A DNA stretch of 64,000 nucleotides from Pseudomonas sp. HMWF032 (GTDB lineage: Bacteria > Pseudomonadota > Gammaproteobacteria > Pseudomonadales > Pseudomonadaceae). Position numbers and translations under genes: made by a program. This document shows positions 19,861 through 28,860 of this stretch, piece by piece. The DNA lies in contig NZ_QAIG01000006.1 in the NCBI RefSeq assembly GCF_003060885.1, positions 84,093-148,092 on the forward strand, given 5' to 3'. A model generated the notes under the pieces. That model worked only from the letters and a program-made list of their open reading frames with translations. It was not told where the DNA came from and searched no databases. Positions within the stretch are counted from its first letter, which is position 1. The number at the start of each line of letters is the position of its first letter.

Positions 19861-20706
19861 ATGAAGTTCGAAGGCACCCAGTCCTACGTCGCCACCGACG
19901 ACCTCAAGCTCGCGGTCAATGCCGCCATCACCCTGCAGCGCCCGCTGCTGGTCAAGGGCGAGCCGGGCACTGGTAAAACCATGCTGGCTGAGCAACTGGC
20001 TGAATCATTCGGCGCACGCTTGATCACCTGGCACATCAAATCCACCACCAAGGCTCATCAAGGCCTGTACGAGTACGACGCGGTCAGCCGCCTGCGTGAC
20101 TCGCAGCTGGATTCGGACAAAGTTCACGATGTGCGCAACTACATCAAGAAGGGCAAACTCTGGGAGGCTTTTGAGTCCGAAGAGCGCGTCATTCTGCTGA
20201 TCGACGAAATCGACAAGGCCGACATCGAGTTCCCTAACGACCTGCTGCAAGAACTCGACAAGATGGAGTTCTACGTTTACGAGACCAACGAGACGATCAA
20301 GGCCAAGCAACGCCCGATCATCATCATCACCTCGAACAACGAAAAGGAACTGCCGGACGCCTTCCTGCGCCGCTGCTTCTTCCACTACATCGCCTTCCCG
20401 GATCGCGCGACCCTGCAGAAGATCGTCGATGTGCACTACCCCAGCATCAAAAAAGACCTGGTCGCTGAAGCGCTGGACGTGTTCTTCGACGTGCGCAAAG
20501 TACCGGGCCTGAAGAAAAAGCCGTCCACCAGCGAGCTGGTCGACTGGCTGAAACTGCTGATGGCCGACAACATCGGCGAAGCCGTGCTGCGCGAACGCGA
20601 CCCCACCAAGGCCATCCCGCCGCTGGCCGGTGCGCTGGTGAAGAACGAGCAGGATGTGCAGTTGCTGGAGCGCCTGGCCTTTATGAGCCGCCGCGCTTCG
20701 CGTTAA
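19861..20706 (+). CDS. MoxR-type AAA+ ATPase
   Basis: A 281-residue AAA+ ATPase with Walker A GEPGTGKT at 33-40, Walker B LLIDEIDKAD, sensor 1 ITSNNEKELPDAFLRRC and the C-terminal lid. MoxR ATPases work as chaperones or remodelling factors with VWA-domain partner proteins, and just such a gene (20898-22076) follows on the same strand. The partner's substrate in this branch is not established. GAGGA precedes the ATG. The gap between the pair holds a nested palindromic repeat, which is unusual because such pairs are normally tightly spaced. Confidence 0.9.
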   Translation: MKFEGTQSYVATDDLKLAVNAAITLQRPLLVKGEPGTGKTMLAEQLAESFGARLITWHIKSTTKAHQGLYEYDAVSRLRDSQLDSDKVHDVRNYIKKGKLWEAFESEERVILLIDEIDKADIEFPNDLLQELDKMEFYVYETNETIKAKQRPIIIITSNNEKELPDAFLRRCFFHYIAFPDRATLQKIVDVHYPSIKKDLVAEALDVFFDVRKVPGLKKKPSTSELVDWLKLLMADNIGEAVLRERDPTKAIPPLAGALVKNEQDVQLLERLAFMSRRASR

Positions 20707-20711
20707 GAATT

Positions 20712-20868
20712 GGGCTGCTGCGCGTCGTCGGACGCGCTACCCACTCGGTATAGGGCTCGGCGAGCTAGAGCCAGGCAAGGCGAAACCGAGCTTAACAGCG
20801 CAGCGTACTCCAGTACGTGAGCATGTGAAGCTCGGTTTCAACGCCGCATGGCCGACGCGCAGCAGCCC
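20712..20868. repeat. Nested palindromic repeat element between the MoxR and VWA genes
   Basis: The outer arms GGGCTGCTGCGCGTCG (20712-20727) and their exact inverse complement (20853-20868) enclose a second pair. That pair is GAAACCGAGCTT (20782-20793) and AAGCTCGGTTTC (20828-20839). Inside it is a third palindrome, CGTACTCCAGTACG (20804-20817). The whole 157-bp unit fills most of the gap between the two genes. It contains no reading frame of note. The architecture resembles a REPIN or a small MITE; the family name is not known to me. Confidence 0.75.
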
Positions 20869-20897
20869 GGCCAGAATCAACACATGAGGGCGCAGCT

Positions 20898-22076
20898 ATG
20901 CTGCTCAACCTATTCAATGAAATGCGCGCCGCCAAGGTGCCGGTGTCGGTGCGCGAGCTGCTCGACCTGATCAACGCGTTGAAGCACAACGTGGTATTCG
21001 CCGATATGGACGAGTTCTATTTCCTCTCGCGCACCATTCTGGTCAAGGACGAGCGGCATTTCGACAAGTTCGACCGCGCGTTCGGGGCCTACTTCAAGGG
21101 CCTGGAAAACCTTAACCAGCACATCGAGGCATTGATCCCCGATGAGTGGCTGCGCAAGGAGTTCGAGCGTTCGCTGACCGATGAGGAACGCGCCAAGATC
21201 GAATCCCTCGGCGGCCTGGACAAGTTGATCGAGGAATTCAAAAAGCGCCTCGAAGAGCAAAAAGAACGCCACGAAGGCGGCAACAAGTGGATCGGCACCG
21301 GCGGCACCAGCCCGTTCGGCTCTGGCGGCTATAACCCGGAAGGCATCCGCGTGGGTGACGCCGGCAAGCGTCAGGGCAAGGCGGTCAAGGTCTGGGATCA
21401 GCGCGAGTACAAAAACCTCGACGATCAGGTCGAGCTGGGGACGCGCAATATCAAGGTGGCCCTGCGCCGCCTGCGCAAGTTTGCGCGCCAAGGTGCACAA
21501 GACGAGCTGGACCTGGACGGCACCATCGACCACACCGCCAAAGACGGCGGTCTGCTGAACATTCAAATGCGTCCGGAGCGGCGCAACGCGGTGAAGCTGC
21601 TGATCCTCTTCGACATCGGCGGTTCGATGGACGCCCACGTCAAGGTGTGCGAGGAGCTGTTTTCCGCCTGCAAAACCGAGTTCAAGCACATGGAGTATTT
21701 CTACTTCCATAACTGTGTGTACGAGTCGGTGTGGAAGAACAACCTGCGCCGCACGTCTGAGCGTTTCTCCACGCAAGACCTGCTGCACAAGTACGGCGCG
21801 GATTACAAAGTGGTGTTCGTCGGTGATGCGGCCATGGCCCCTTACGAAATCACCCAGGCCGGCGGCAGCGTCGAGCACTGGAACGAGGAGCCGGGTTACG
21901 TCTGGATCAAGCGTTTTATGGAGAAGTACAAAAAGCTTATCTGGATCAACCCGTACCCCAAAGACAGTTGGAGCTACACCGCCTCGACCAACATCATGCG
22001 TGAGTTGCTCGAAGACCAGATGTACCCGCTGACGCTGCAAGGCCTGGAAGAAGGCATGCGCTTTCTCTCCAAGTAA
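20898..22076 (+). CDS. VWA (CoxE-like) domain protein, partner of the MoxR ATPase
   Basis: A 392-residue cytoplasmic protein with no signal peptide. The N-terminal half is helical with a charged coil (about 95-125), then a glycine-rich linker GTGGTSPFGSGGYNPEG. The C-terminal von Willebrand A domain starts LLILFDIGGSMD at about residue 233. The metal-ion site (DxGxS) is therefore intact at Asp239. The C-terminal WINPYPKDSWSYTAST is typical of this VWA group. The family works with MoxR AAA+ proteins; the target is unknown. The ATG follows GAGGGCGCAGCT. Confidence 0.87.
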   Translation: MLLNLFNEMRAAKVPVSVRELLDLINALKHNVVFADMDEFYFLSRTILVKDERHFDKFDRAFGAYFKGLENLNQHIEALIPDEWLRKEFERSLTDEERAKIESLGGLDKLIEEFKKRLEEQKERHEGGNKWIGTGGTSPFGSGGYNPEGIRVGDAGKRQGKAVKVWDQREYKNLDDQVELGTRNIKVALRRLRKFARQGAQDELDLDGTIDHTAKDGGLLNIQMRPERRNAVKLLILFDIGGSMDAHVKVCEELFSACKTEFKHMEYFYFHNCVYESVWKNNLRRTSERFSTQDLLHKYGADYKVVFVGDAAMAPYEITQAGGSVEHWNEEPGYVWIKRFMEKYKKLIWINPYPKDSWSYTASTNIMRELLEDQMYPLTLQGLEEGMRFLSK

Positions 22077-22078
22077 AC

Positions 22079-22100
22079 AACGGGCCTTCGGGCCCGTTTT
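22079..22100. terminator. Intrinsic terminator between the VWA gene and the LysR gene
   Basis: AACGGGCC-TTC-GGGCCCGTTTT forms a strong GC stem with a T-run on the plus strand and an A/T-rich flank on the minus strand. It can end both convergent transcripts. Confidence 0.85.
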
Positions 22101-22102
22101 AC

Positions 22103-22981
22103 TTAGTCAGCCTCGGCCGTCAGGCAATCGACCAATTCGGCGGCAAAGCCCGACAACAGCGCCCGCTTACGCACACAGACCTTCAAATCGCGCTGCGCCC
22201 AGTGTTCCTCCAACTCGATGATTGGCAACCCGCGCTCGCTCACCGCACTGCGCGGCACCAAACCAATGCCCACACCCGCCGCGACCATACGGCACACAGC
22301 CTCAAAGCTGCGCACCTGAATCCGCACCTCCAAGTGCCGGCCCAACGCCGCCGCCGCGTTCATGGTGAAGGTGTGGATGGCCGAACCGGCGTGCAGCATC
22401 ACAAAGGGATACTCCAGCACCTGCACAAACGGGCAGTGCTTGCGCGCAGCCAGCGGGTGCTCAGCAGGCGCGATCAGCACCAGACGATCGGCCTTGTAAG
22501 GAATCAGTTCGACATCGGCCCCCTCCATGGCCCCCGCCACCACGCCCACTTCCACTTCACCGCGCGCCACCGCCATCAACACATCCGGGCTGGTGTGTTC
22601 TTCGAGGGAAATACTCACTTGCGGATGACGCTGCAGAAAAGTCGCCAAGCTGTCGGGCAAAAAGGTGTGCGTGGCGTGGGTGTTGGCCCACAGGCTGACA
22701 TGCCCGCGCACGCCTTTGGCGTAGGGCGTGAGGTCGGCGTGCATTTGCTCAAGCTGGGCAAACACCTGCCGCGCATGGCGCAACAAGGCCTCGCCAGCGC
22801 GGGTCAGGCTGACGCCACGCGGCTCACGCAGCAGCAACGGCGTGCCAATCGACGCTTCCAGCTGGCGCAAGCGATGGCTGGCAGAAGAAGCCGCCAGATG
22901 CACCCGTTCGGCACCACGGGTGAGGTTTTTCGCTTCGGCGATGGCGACGAATAAACGCAGGTCAACCAAGTCGTAGTGCAT
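22103..22981 (-). CDS. LysR-family transcriptional regulator
   Basis: A 292-residue regulator. The N-terminal winged helix-turn-helix (residues 1-62: DLRLFVAIAEAKNLTRGAERVHLAASSASHRL) is followed by the periplasmic-binding-protein-like effector domain. It is divergent from the EamA transporter gene with 105 bases between the starts, the usual arrangement for a LysR protein controlling its neighbour. The gap holds an imperfect dyad, CCGAACGAT near 22997 and ATCATTCGG near 23048. The effector is unknown. Confidence 0.9.
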   Translation of the reverse strand: MHYDLVDLRLFVAIAEAKNLTRGAERVHLAASSASHRLRQLEASIGTPLLLREPRGVSLTRAGEALLRHARQVFAQLEQMHADLTPYAKGVRGHVSLWANTHATHTFLPDSLATFLQRHPQVSISLEEHTSPDVLMAVARGEVEVGVVAGAMEGADVELIPYKADRLVLIAPAEHPLAARKHCPFVQVLEYPFVMLHAGSAIHTFTMNAAAALGRHLEVRIQVRSFEAVCRMVAAGVGIGLVPRSAVSERGLPIIELEEHWAQRDLKVCVRKRALLSGFAAELVDCLTAEAD

Positions 22982-23086
22982 AGCGTTTGTTAATTCCGAA
23001 CGATCAGTTTAGTAAAAGCCAATTCCAAAGCGATTCTAGCCCTCGCATCATTCGGACCAGAACAACTCTTTAGGGATTTATTCGCA

Positions 23087-24049
23087 ATGCATTGGAAATC
23101 CTGGTCAGCCGATCGCATCGGCATCGCGCTGGCGATCCTTGCCGCCTTCGGCTTCTCGTTCAAAGCCATCTTCGTCAAGTTGGCCTACGCGGCCGCACCG
23201 GTGGATGCCGTCACCCTGCTCGCACTGCGCATGAGTTTTGCCTTACCCATCGCCCTGTGGGCCACGCTGTGGCTGTGCCGCACCGCGCCGCCGCTCACCC
23301 GCAAGGACTGGTGCATGCTGCTGGCCCTGGGCCTGCTCGGTTATTACGGCGCGAGCATTCTCGATTTCATCGGCCTGCAGTACATCTCGGCGGCGCTGGA
23401 GCGGCTGATTCTGTTTATCTACCCGACCATGACCGTGTTGATCGGCGTGTTGTTTATGGGCAAGCGCCTAGAGAAACGCCAGATCGCCGCCCTGCTACTG
23501 TCTTACGCCGGGATTGCCCTGGCCTTCGCCCACGACTTGCGCATCGCCGAAGACCTGCACAACGTATTGATCGGTGCCGCCTTTGTGTTCGGCTCGGCGC
23601 TGTCTTATGCGCTGTACAGCGCCGGGGCTGAAGTGGCGATTCACCGGCTGGGCACTATTCGCTTTGCTGCGCTGGCGATCATCGTGTCGACCTTTGCCAC
23701 GCAACTGCATTTTCTCGCCACGCAGCCATTCAGCGCGTTGCAGTTGCCGGTTGAGGTGTACGCCTACAGCGCGGCGATGGCGGTTTTCTCGACGGTGCTG
23801 CCAATCTTCTGGCAATCGGCTGCGCTGCGCCTGATCGGCTCGGCGCGCACGGTGCTGATCGGCACGCTGGGGCCGGTGCTGACGATTGTGTTTACCTGGA
23901 TGCTGTTGGCGGAGCCAGTGTCACTGGTCCAGTTGGCGGGTGCAGCGTTGGTCGTGGCGGGCGTGTTGTTGGTGTCGCGGCGTAAAAAATTGCCGACTCT
24001 GCCGGCTGTTAACGAGGCTGCTTGTATTCAAGGCAGCAAGCAAGCATAA
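23087..24049 (+). CDS. EamA/DMT family transporter
   Basis: A 320-residue inner-membrane protein with ten predicted transmembrane helices in two EamA repeats. The first repeat starts GIALAILAAFGFSFKAIFVKLAYA; the second contains FGSALSYALYSAGAEVAIHR. Drug/metabolite transporters of this type often export amino acids or metabolites, but the substrate cannot be read here. The basic tail RRKKLP follows the last helix. It is probably controlled by the divergent LysR protein. Confidence 0.88.
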   Translation: MHWKSWSADRIGIALAILAAFGFSFKAIFVKLAYAAAPVDAVTLLALRMSFALPIALWATLWLCRTAPPLTRKDWCMLLALGLLGYYGASILDFIGLQYISAALERLILFIYPTMTVLIGVLFMGKRLEKRQIAALLLSYAGIALAFAHDLRIAEDLHNVLIGAAFVFGSALSYALYSAGAEVAIHRLGTIRFAALAIIVSTFATQLHFLATQPFSALQLPVEVYAYSAAMAVFSTVLPIFWQSAALRLIGSARTVLIGTLGPVLTIVFTWMLLAEPVSLVQLAGAALVVAGVLLVSRRKKLPTLPAVNEAACIQGSKQA

Positions 24050-24090
24050 GAAAGTCCATGTACCCATTGCGTGTTGCGTGGCGATAAGGC

Positions 24091-24176
24091 GTAGGTTGGC
24101 GTTGAGCGCAGCGAAGCCCAACAGATTGCAGCATGTCTCGTTGGGCTTCGTCGCGCTGTTCCTCAACCCAACCTAC
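24091..24176. repeat. Intergenic palindromic repeat (GTAGGTTGG...CCAACCTAC)
   Basis: The left arm (24091-24122) and right arm (24140-24176) are imperfect inverse complements. The ends GTAGGTTGG and CCAACCTAC match exactly, and inside them GAAGCCCAAC pairs with GTTGGGCTTC. The element lies in the 258-base gap after the EamA gene, the largest gap in the window. Elements of this form recur between genes in many Pseudomonas genomes. No coding potential was seen. Confidence 0.75.
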
Positions 24177-24272
24177 ACACGCAACCCTGCGTTGATGCGT
24201 ATGACACGCTCTACCCAATGCATGCAACAGGGTATTGAGACATCGCCTCAATAAACGGATCAACTGAAACAT

Positions 24273-24294
24273 CAAGGGCTCTTGCGAGCCCTTG
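24273..24294. terminator. Hairpin downstream of the DUF2937 gene
   Basis: CAAGGGCTC-TTGC-GAGCCCTTG is a perfect 9-bp stem 13 bases beyond the minus-strand stop of the DUF2937 gene. On that strand it is followed by ATGTTT, a weak T-tract. Confidence 0.7.
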
Positions 24295-24307
24295 AGAGTG
24301 ATGCAAC

Positions 24308-24832
24308 TCAGCGCCAGTGCCGTTGCTGCACCTTCTGGCTGCGGCCCACACCCAGCAGCATGCCGAACAGCACCAGCAGGCTTTCGACCAGCCAGGCCAG
24401 TAGCAGCGCGCAGACGATGCCCCAGGTGATGGCCTCGGGGGCCAGCAGCACCTGGTAACGGTAGGTGGCGAAGGTTTCCTCCAGCAATTCATGGTCTGCT
24501 GCGGTAGCCAGATGCCAGACCTGGCCATACCAAGGGCCTTGCATGGCCTTGGATTCACGCTCAAGAAAGGCCGAACGCTCGACCAGCGTACCCAGACTCT
24601 GCGCATCGCTGCGCATCACTGGGTCGGCGCTGGCCTGGTAATGGCTAACCAAGGCCACCAGATCGCCTTTGAAAAAGCGCCGAGCCGTTTCACGGAAGCC
24701 CTTGAGGCCCAAATCCGACTCAATGCGATGGGCTTCGACGCGCTTGCTGTAGTCGTCGATAAACCCGGGCACCTGAACCCCAACCAGCAAGCCCAGAGCA
24801 AACAAGGCCAACCGCAGATAGCTTCTAAACAT
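24308..24832 (-). CDS. DUF2937 family membrane protein
   Basis: A 174-residue inner-membrane protein with one N-terminal helix (FRSYLRLALFALGLLVGVQVPGF) and one C-terminal helix (ITWGIVCALLLAWLVESLLVL). Between them is a charged helical region of about 110 residues. It matches the uncharacterised DUF2937 family as I recall it. ATG 24832 was chosen because GGAGGGAAGC lies just upstream; an in-frame start at 24880 would add an atypical basic leader. It follows the glutamine amidotransferase gene with 20 bases between, so it is probably in one operon with HIT and that gene. Confidence 0.8.
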   Translation of the reverse strand: MFRSYLRLALFALGLLVGVQVPGFIDDYSKRVEAHRIESDLGLKGFRETARRFFKGDLVALVSHYQASADPVMRSDAQSLGTLVERSAFLERESKAMQGPWYGQVWHLATAADHELLEETFATYRYQVLLAPEAITWGIVCALLLAWLVESLLVLFGMLLGVGRSQKVQQRHWR

Positions 24833-24852
24833 TGCTTCCCTCCCCCTAATAA

Positions 24853-25629
24853 TCAGCCTTCCATGCCTTGCGCCACACACTCACCGCCGCGCCACAGACG
24901 CCACTCGCCCGGCTGGTACAGTGTCCAGCTCTCGTTATCGGTCAACGGCTCGGTCGCCAAAACAGTGACCACATCATTGGGCGTGGTTTCTGCCTGAAAA
25001 TCCACCTGCATGTCGGCATCTTTCAGATGCGCCGGGCCAAACGGCGCGCGCCGGGTGATATGCGCCAGCTTGCTGCTGCAAAAGCTGAACAGCCAGTCGC
25101 CATCACTGAGCAGGCAATTGAATACACCGTGCTGACGATAGCCGGCACAGGCACTGACCAAGGTGGGCAGCAACTGCTCCACCACAACCGGCTCGGGAAA
25201 GGCCTGACGCAAGCGATTGAGCAAATCGCAGAAGGCCGCTTCGCTGTCGGTGTCGCCAATTGGCCGGTAGTTATCCAATTGCGGGGCGAAATCGGCCAAT
25301 TGGCCGTTGTGCGCAAAACACCAGTTACGCCCCCACATCTCGCGCACAAACGGATGGGTATTGGCCAGGCAGACGCGGCCAACATTGGCCTGGCGGATAT
25401 GCCCGATTACCACTTCGCTCTTGATCGGGTAGCGCTGCACCAGCTGCGCCACCTCTGATTCGCTGCTGGCGCGCGGGTCCTGAAACAGCCGCAGACCACG
25501 CCCTTCGTAAAAGCCGATGCCCCAACCATCGCGGTGCGGCCCGGTGCGACCGCCGCGCTGCATCAGGCCGGTAAAGCTGAAGACAATATCGGTCGGTACA
25601 TTGGCACTCATGCCCAGCAATTCACACAT
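24853..25629 (-). CDS. Class II glutamine amidotransferase-like protein
   Basis: A 258-residue Ntn-hydrolase. Removal of Met1 would expose the nucleophile Cys2 (MCELLGMSANVP). The fold's other marks follow: GRTGPHRDGWGIGFY, the VIGHIRQANVG segment and CFAHNGQL. There is no synthetase domain, so this is the stand-alone YafJ/EgtC-like group, and the in vivo amide donor reaction is unknown. The ATG overlaps the end of the HIT gene by 8 bases, implying coupled translation. Confidence 0.88.
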   Translation of the reverse strand: MCELLGMSANVPTDIVFSFTGLMQRGGRTGPHRDGWGIGFYEGRGLRLFQDPRASSESEVAQLVQRYPIKSEVVIGHIRQANVGRVCLANTHPFVREMWGRNWCFAHNGQLADFAPQLDNYRPIGDTDSEAAFCDLLNRLRQAFPEPVVVEQLLPTLVSACAGYRQHGVFNCLLSDGDWLFSFCSSKLAHITRRAPFGPAHLKDADMQVDFQAETTPNDVVTVLATEPLTDNESWTLYQPGEWRLWRGGECVAQGMEG

Positions 25630-26065
25630 GGCGCAACGCCTCGCGCAGCTGCTGCGCCTCAATCGCCAGACGTGCCTCGATACGTTTACGCGCCAACGGC
25701 AGAAAACGCGTCAGGGCGCGCCACAGTAATTGCGTGACATCGCCGCTGCGTCGTGGAATCAGGTGCAGATGCAGGTGCGGCACATGCTGGTTGGCGGTCG
25801 GTCCGTCGTTGACCAGAAAGTTGATGCCCTGCTCGCCATACCCGGCCGCGCGCAAGGCCGCGGTCATGCGCTGCGCCAACGGCAGCAACCGCTCACCGGC
25901 AGCAGAGGAAAGGTCTTTGAGAAAGGGCGCATGTTCGCGGCTGACAATCAGCACATGGGCCGGGCGCAGGGGAAAGATATCCAGCAGGACGATAAAGTGC
26001 TCATCCTCATAAATACGTTCGGCAGGCAACTGGCCAGCAGCGATTGCACAGAACACACACTCCAT
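25622..26065 (-). CDS. HIT family protein
   Basis: A 147-residue nucleotide-binding protein. The histidine triad is HLHLHLIPR with His97, His99 and His101; the middle one is the expected nucleophile on the phosphate. An N-terminal CxxC (Cys3, Cys6) is present, as in zinc-binding HIT members. It probably hydrolyses a nucleoside phosphoramidate or dinucleotide, but the substrate is not defined. It is the first gene of a likely operon with the glutamine amidotransferase and DUF2937 genes. Confidence 0.9.
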   Translation of the reverse strand: MECVFCAIAAGQLPAERIYEDEHFIVLLDIFPLRPAHVLIVSREHAPFLKDLSSAAGERLLPLAQRMTAALRAAGYGEQGINFLVNDGPTANQHVPHLHLHLIPRRSGDVTQLLWRALTRFLPLARKRIEARLAIEAQQLREALRHV

Positions 26066-26126
26066 AGCCCCTCCTTATAAATGACAGGCCATGCTGAACG
26101 GCTGTGTGCTGCGGCGCAAGTTTGAG

Positions 26127-26600
26127 TTACAGACGTGGCTCGACTCTTAGCCTGCGGTCACCACGGGAATCGTAACGGGTGTCGCCGAAATCCTGCTCAT
26201 CGCGCGCCACCATATTGCGCAAGGTCGGCTCATTATCGGCAATCGGCGCAGGCCCCTTGCGCGACTGCCGCCACCTTTCCACAGGCCAGCGCACCGCGAC
26301 AAACAGCAGGTACAAGGTAAAGACGATTAACGCGTACATGCTCAAATCGGCTACCGCGCGCCAGGCGTTGTTGCCCACGCCAAGCAGCATGTCCATGGCA
26401 GTAATCGCCACCGCAGGGGCGAACTGCTCTTTACCGGGGTCGACAATGGTCGGGCTGAACAGCAGCACCAGCACCAGCACACGCAGCGGCTCTCGCAGGT
26501 AACGCCACATCCAGCTGGTCAGGCGAAACCACACCAACAGACAACCAAGAGCCGCCACCAGATAGGCGCCCCAGGCAAGCAGGTAGTCGTTTTCAGTCAT
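26127..26600 (-). CDS. Conserved inner-membrane protein of unknown function
   Basis: A 157-residue protein. Three hydrophobic segments (about 7-28, 38-60 and 88-108) are followed by an Arg-rich cytoplasmic tail (RWPVERWRQSRKG...DSRGDRRLRVEPRL). The FSPTIVDPGKEQFAPAVAITAMD stretch reads like a conserved core. I recall similar Pseudomonas proteins but no function. The start is uncertain: ATG 26600 (MTENDY) was preferred, but in-frame ATG 26621 is possible and neither has a strong ribosome binding site. Confidence 0.72.
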   Translation of the reverse strand: MTENDYLLAWGAYLVAALGCLLVWFRLTSWMWRYLREPLRVLVLVLLFSPTIVDPGKEQFAPAVAITAMDMLLGVGNNAWRAVADLSMYALIVFTLYLLFVAVRWPVERWRQSRKGPAPIADNEPTLRNMVARDEQDFGDTRYDSRGDRRLRVEPRL

Positions 26601-26751
26601 AAAACGCAAATTCTCTGGCATTGAAGACCGGGCGGCCTAGGCGCATAAACGCGTAGATTTCAGCAGCCGACGGGCGAAGTGGCGCTTATGATAACGGCTT
26701 TTGCCTGCTTCCGCGTCCCCGCTGTCGGCCGCCTGCTAACGGAGTTACCTC

Positions 26752-28782
26752 ATGCAACACGCCCCTATTGCCCGCGTCGACAACGCGGCCGACCCATATC
26801 GCTGGCTGGAAAACCGCGACAGCGTTGAAGTGCTTGATTACCTCAAGGCGGAAAATACCTACCTGGAACAGCAGCTCAGCGAGCAACTGCGACTGCGTGA
26901 AACGTTGTTTCAGGAGATCAAGGGGCGCATCCGCGAAACCGACCTCAGCCTACCGTCACCCTGGGGGCCGTATCTGTATTACCAGCGCACCACAGCGGGC
27001 GATGAATACCCGCGGCATTACCGCTGCCGCAAACCCGCCGATGGCTCGCTGACGGTCGATGAGGCCCGCGAGCAATTGCTGCTCGACCCCAACATCCTGG
27101 CCGATGGCGGCTTTATTTCGCTCGGTGCCTTTAGCATCAGCCCTGACCACCAGCGCCTGGCCTATAGCCTGGACACCAGTGGCGAGGAAACCTACCAGCT
27201 GTTCGTCAAGGAACTGGCCGACGACCGTCTGATCGAACTGCCGTTCGAGGAATGCGACGGCAGCATGACCTGGGCCAATGACAGCCAGACGCTGTTCTTC
27301 GGAGAACTGGACGACACCCACCGGCCGCACAAACTCTACCGCCACCGCCTCGGCACTGACACCGCTGAACTGGTTTTCCACGAGCCGGACGGACGTTTCT
27401 TCCTCAGCTGCTACCGCAGCAGCTCCGAGCGCCAGCTGATCCTGCAGTTAGGCAGCAAAACCACCAGCGAAGCCTGGATACTGGACGCCGCAACACCGCA
27501 AGCCGCGTTCAGTTGCGTGGCCCCGCGCGAAGAAGGCCACGAATATGACGTCGACCACGGCGCCCTAGATGGCCAGTGGCGCTGGTTTATCCGCAGCAAC
27601 CAGCACGGCATCAACTTCGCGCTGTTTACTGCCTGCGACGCAACGCTGAACCGCAGCGCTTGGCAATTGCTGCGCGCCCATGACCCCGACGTGATGCTCG
27701 AAGGCGTTAGCCTCAATCAGCAAGCGCTGGTGCTTAGCCTGCGTGAAGGCGGTTTGCCGATGATCGACGTGCAGCCACAGGGGCAAGCGGCCTACCGCGT
27801 GCAGCTACCGGACGCCGCCTACAGCCTGTATGTACAGGACAGCCTGGAATTCGACAGCCCGGCGATTCGCCTGCGTTATGAAGCGCTCAATCGCCCGGCA
27901 CAGGTGCGTCAACTGGAGCTGGCCACAGGCGCACAATTGGTGCTCAAGCAAACCCCGGTACTTGGGCCGTTCGATGCCGATAGCTATGTCAGCCAACGCC
28001 TATGGGCGACGGCCGCCGATGGTAGCCAGGTGCCGATCAGCCTGGTGGCCAAGCGCGAAGTCCTCGGCACCCCTGCCCCGCTCTACTTGTATGGTTACGG
28101 TGCTTACGGCGAAAGCCTCGACCCTTGGTTCTCCCATGCGCGCCTTAGCCTGCTGGAGCGCGGCTTTATCTTCGCCATCGCCCATGTCCGTGGCGGCGGT
28201 GAACTCGGCGAAGCCTGGTACCGTGCGGGCAAGCTGGAACACAAGCAGAACTCGTTCAGCGACTTTATCGCCTGCGCCGAACACCTGATCACCGCCGGTT
28301 ATACCCGCGCGCAGCAGCTGGTGATCAGCGGCGGCAGCGCCGGCGGCCTGCTGATGGGCGCGGTGCTCAATCAGCGCCCCGAGCTGTTCGCCGCCGCCAT
28401 CGCCGAGGTGCCATTTGTCGATGTGCTCAACACCATGCAGAACCCCGACCTGCCGCTGACCGTCACCGAATACGACGAATGGGGCGACCCAAACCAGCCC
28501 GAGGTATTCGAGCGGATCAAGGCTTACGCGCCGTACGAGAACGTGCAGGCCCAGGACTACCCGGCGATTCTTGCGGTGGCGGGCTACAACGACAGCCGCG
28601 TGCAGTACTGGGAAGCTGCCAAATGGGTGGCCAAGCTGCGCGCCCATAAAACCGACAACAACCTGCTGCTGCTGAAAACTGAACTGGAGGCTGGGCATGG
28701 CGGTATGAGCGGCCGCTATCAGGCACTAAAGGATGCCGCCTTGGAATACGCCTTCATCCTCAGGGTGGTGGGACTCACTTGA
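26752..28782 (+). CDS. ptrB: Oligopeptidase B (protease II, S9A family)
   Basis: A 676-residue cytosolic serine peptidase that cuts short peptides after basic residues. The N-terminal seven-bladed propeller spans about 70-410. The C-terminal alpha/beta hydrolase contains LYGYGAYGESLDPWFS, the nucleophile elbow GGSAGG with Ser529, and the terminal HGG of the catalytic histidine (EAGHGGMSGR). The acidic residues near EYDEWGDP that set P1 basic specificity are present. GGAG precedes the ATG. No signal peptide is present. Confidence 0.93.
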   Translation: MQHAPIARVDNAADPYRWLENRDSVEVLDYLKAENTYLEQQLSEQLRLRETLFQEIKGRIRETDLSLPSPWGPYLYYQRTTAGDEYPRHYRCRKPADGSLTVDEAREQLLLDPNILADGGFISLGAFSISPDHQRLAYSLDTSGEETYQLFVKELADDRLIELPFEECDGSMTWANDSQTLFFGELDDTHRPHKLYRHRLGTDTAELVFHEPDGRFFLSCYRSSSERQLILQLGSKTTSEAWILDAATPQAAFSCVAPREEGHEYDVDHGALDGQWRWFIRSNQHGINFALFTACDATLNRSAWQLLRAHDPDVMLEGVSLNQQALVLSLREGGLPMIDVQPQGQAAYRVQLPDAAYSLYVQDSLEFDSPAIRLRYEALNRPAQVRQLELATGAQLVLKQTPVLGPFDADSYVSQRLWATAADGSQVPISLVAKREVLGTPAPLYLYGYGAYGESLDPWFSHARLSLLERGFIFAIAHVRGGGELGEAWYRAGKLEHKQNSFSDFIACAEHLITAGYTRAQQLVISGGSAGGLLMGAVLNQRPELFAAAIAEVPFVDVLNTMQNPDLPLTVTEYDEWGDPNQPEVFERIKAYAPYENVQAQDYPAILAVAGYNDSRVQYWEAAKWVAKLRAHKTDNNLLLLKTELEAGHGGMSGRYQALKDAALEYAFILRVVGLT

Positions 28783-28829
28783 ATCCACCTCGCTGCTCCG
28801 CCGCCTGCAGCAGCACAAGCTCATAGCAA

Positions 28830-28860
28830 TTCGCGCTAAACAACGGACGTTTAGTGCGAA
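28830..28860 (+). terminator. Hairpin downstream of ptrB
   Basis: TTCGCGCTAAAC (28830-28841) and GTTTAGTGCGAA (28849-28860) pair over 12 bp with one G-T wobble and a 7-base loop. No T-tract follows. It lies 47 bases after the ptrB stop and before the MCP gene. Confidence 0.6.

Noticed and set aside
20707..20897. A small gene between the MoxR and VWA genes
   Set aside because: The region is almost entirely palindromic repeat with no frame carrying a ribosome binding site.
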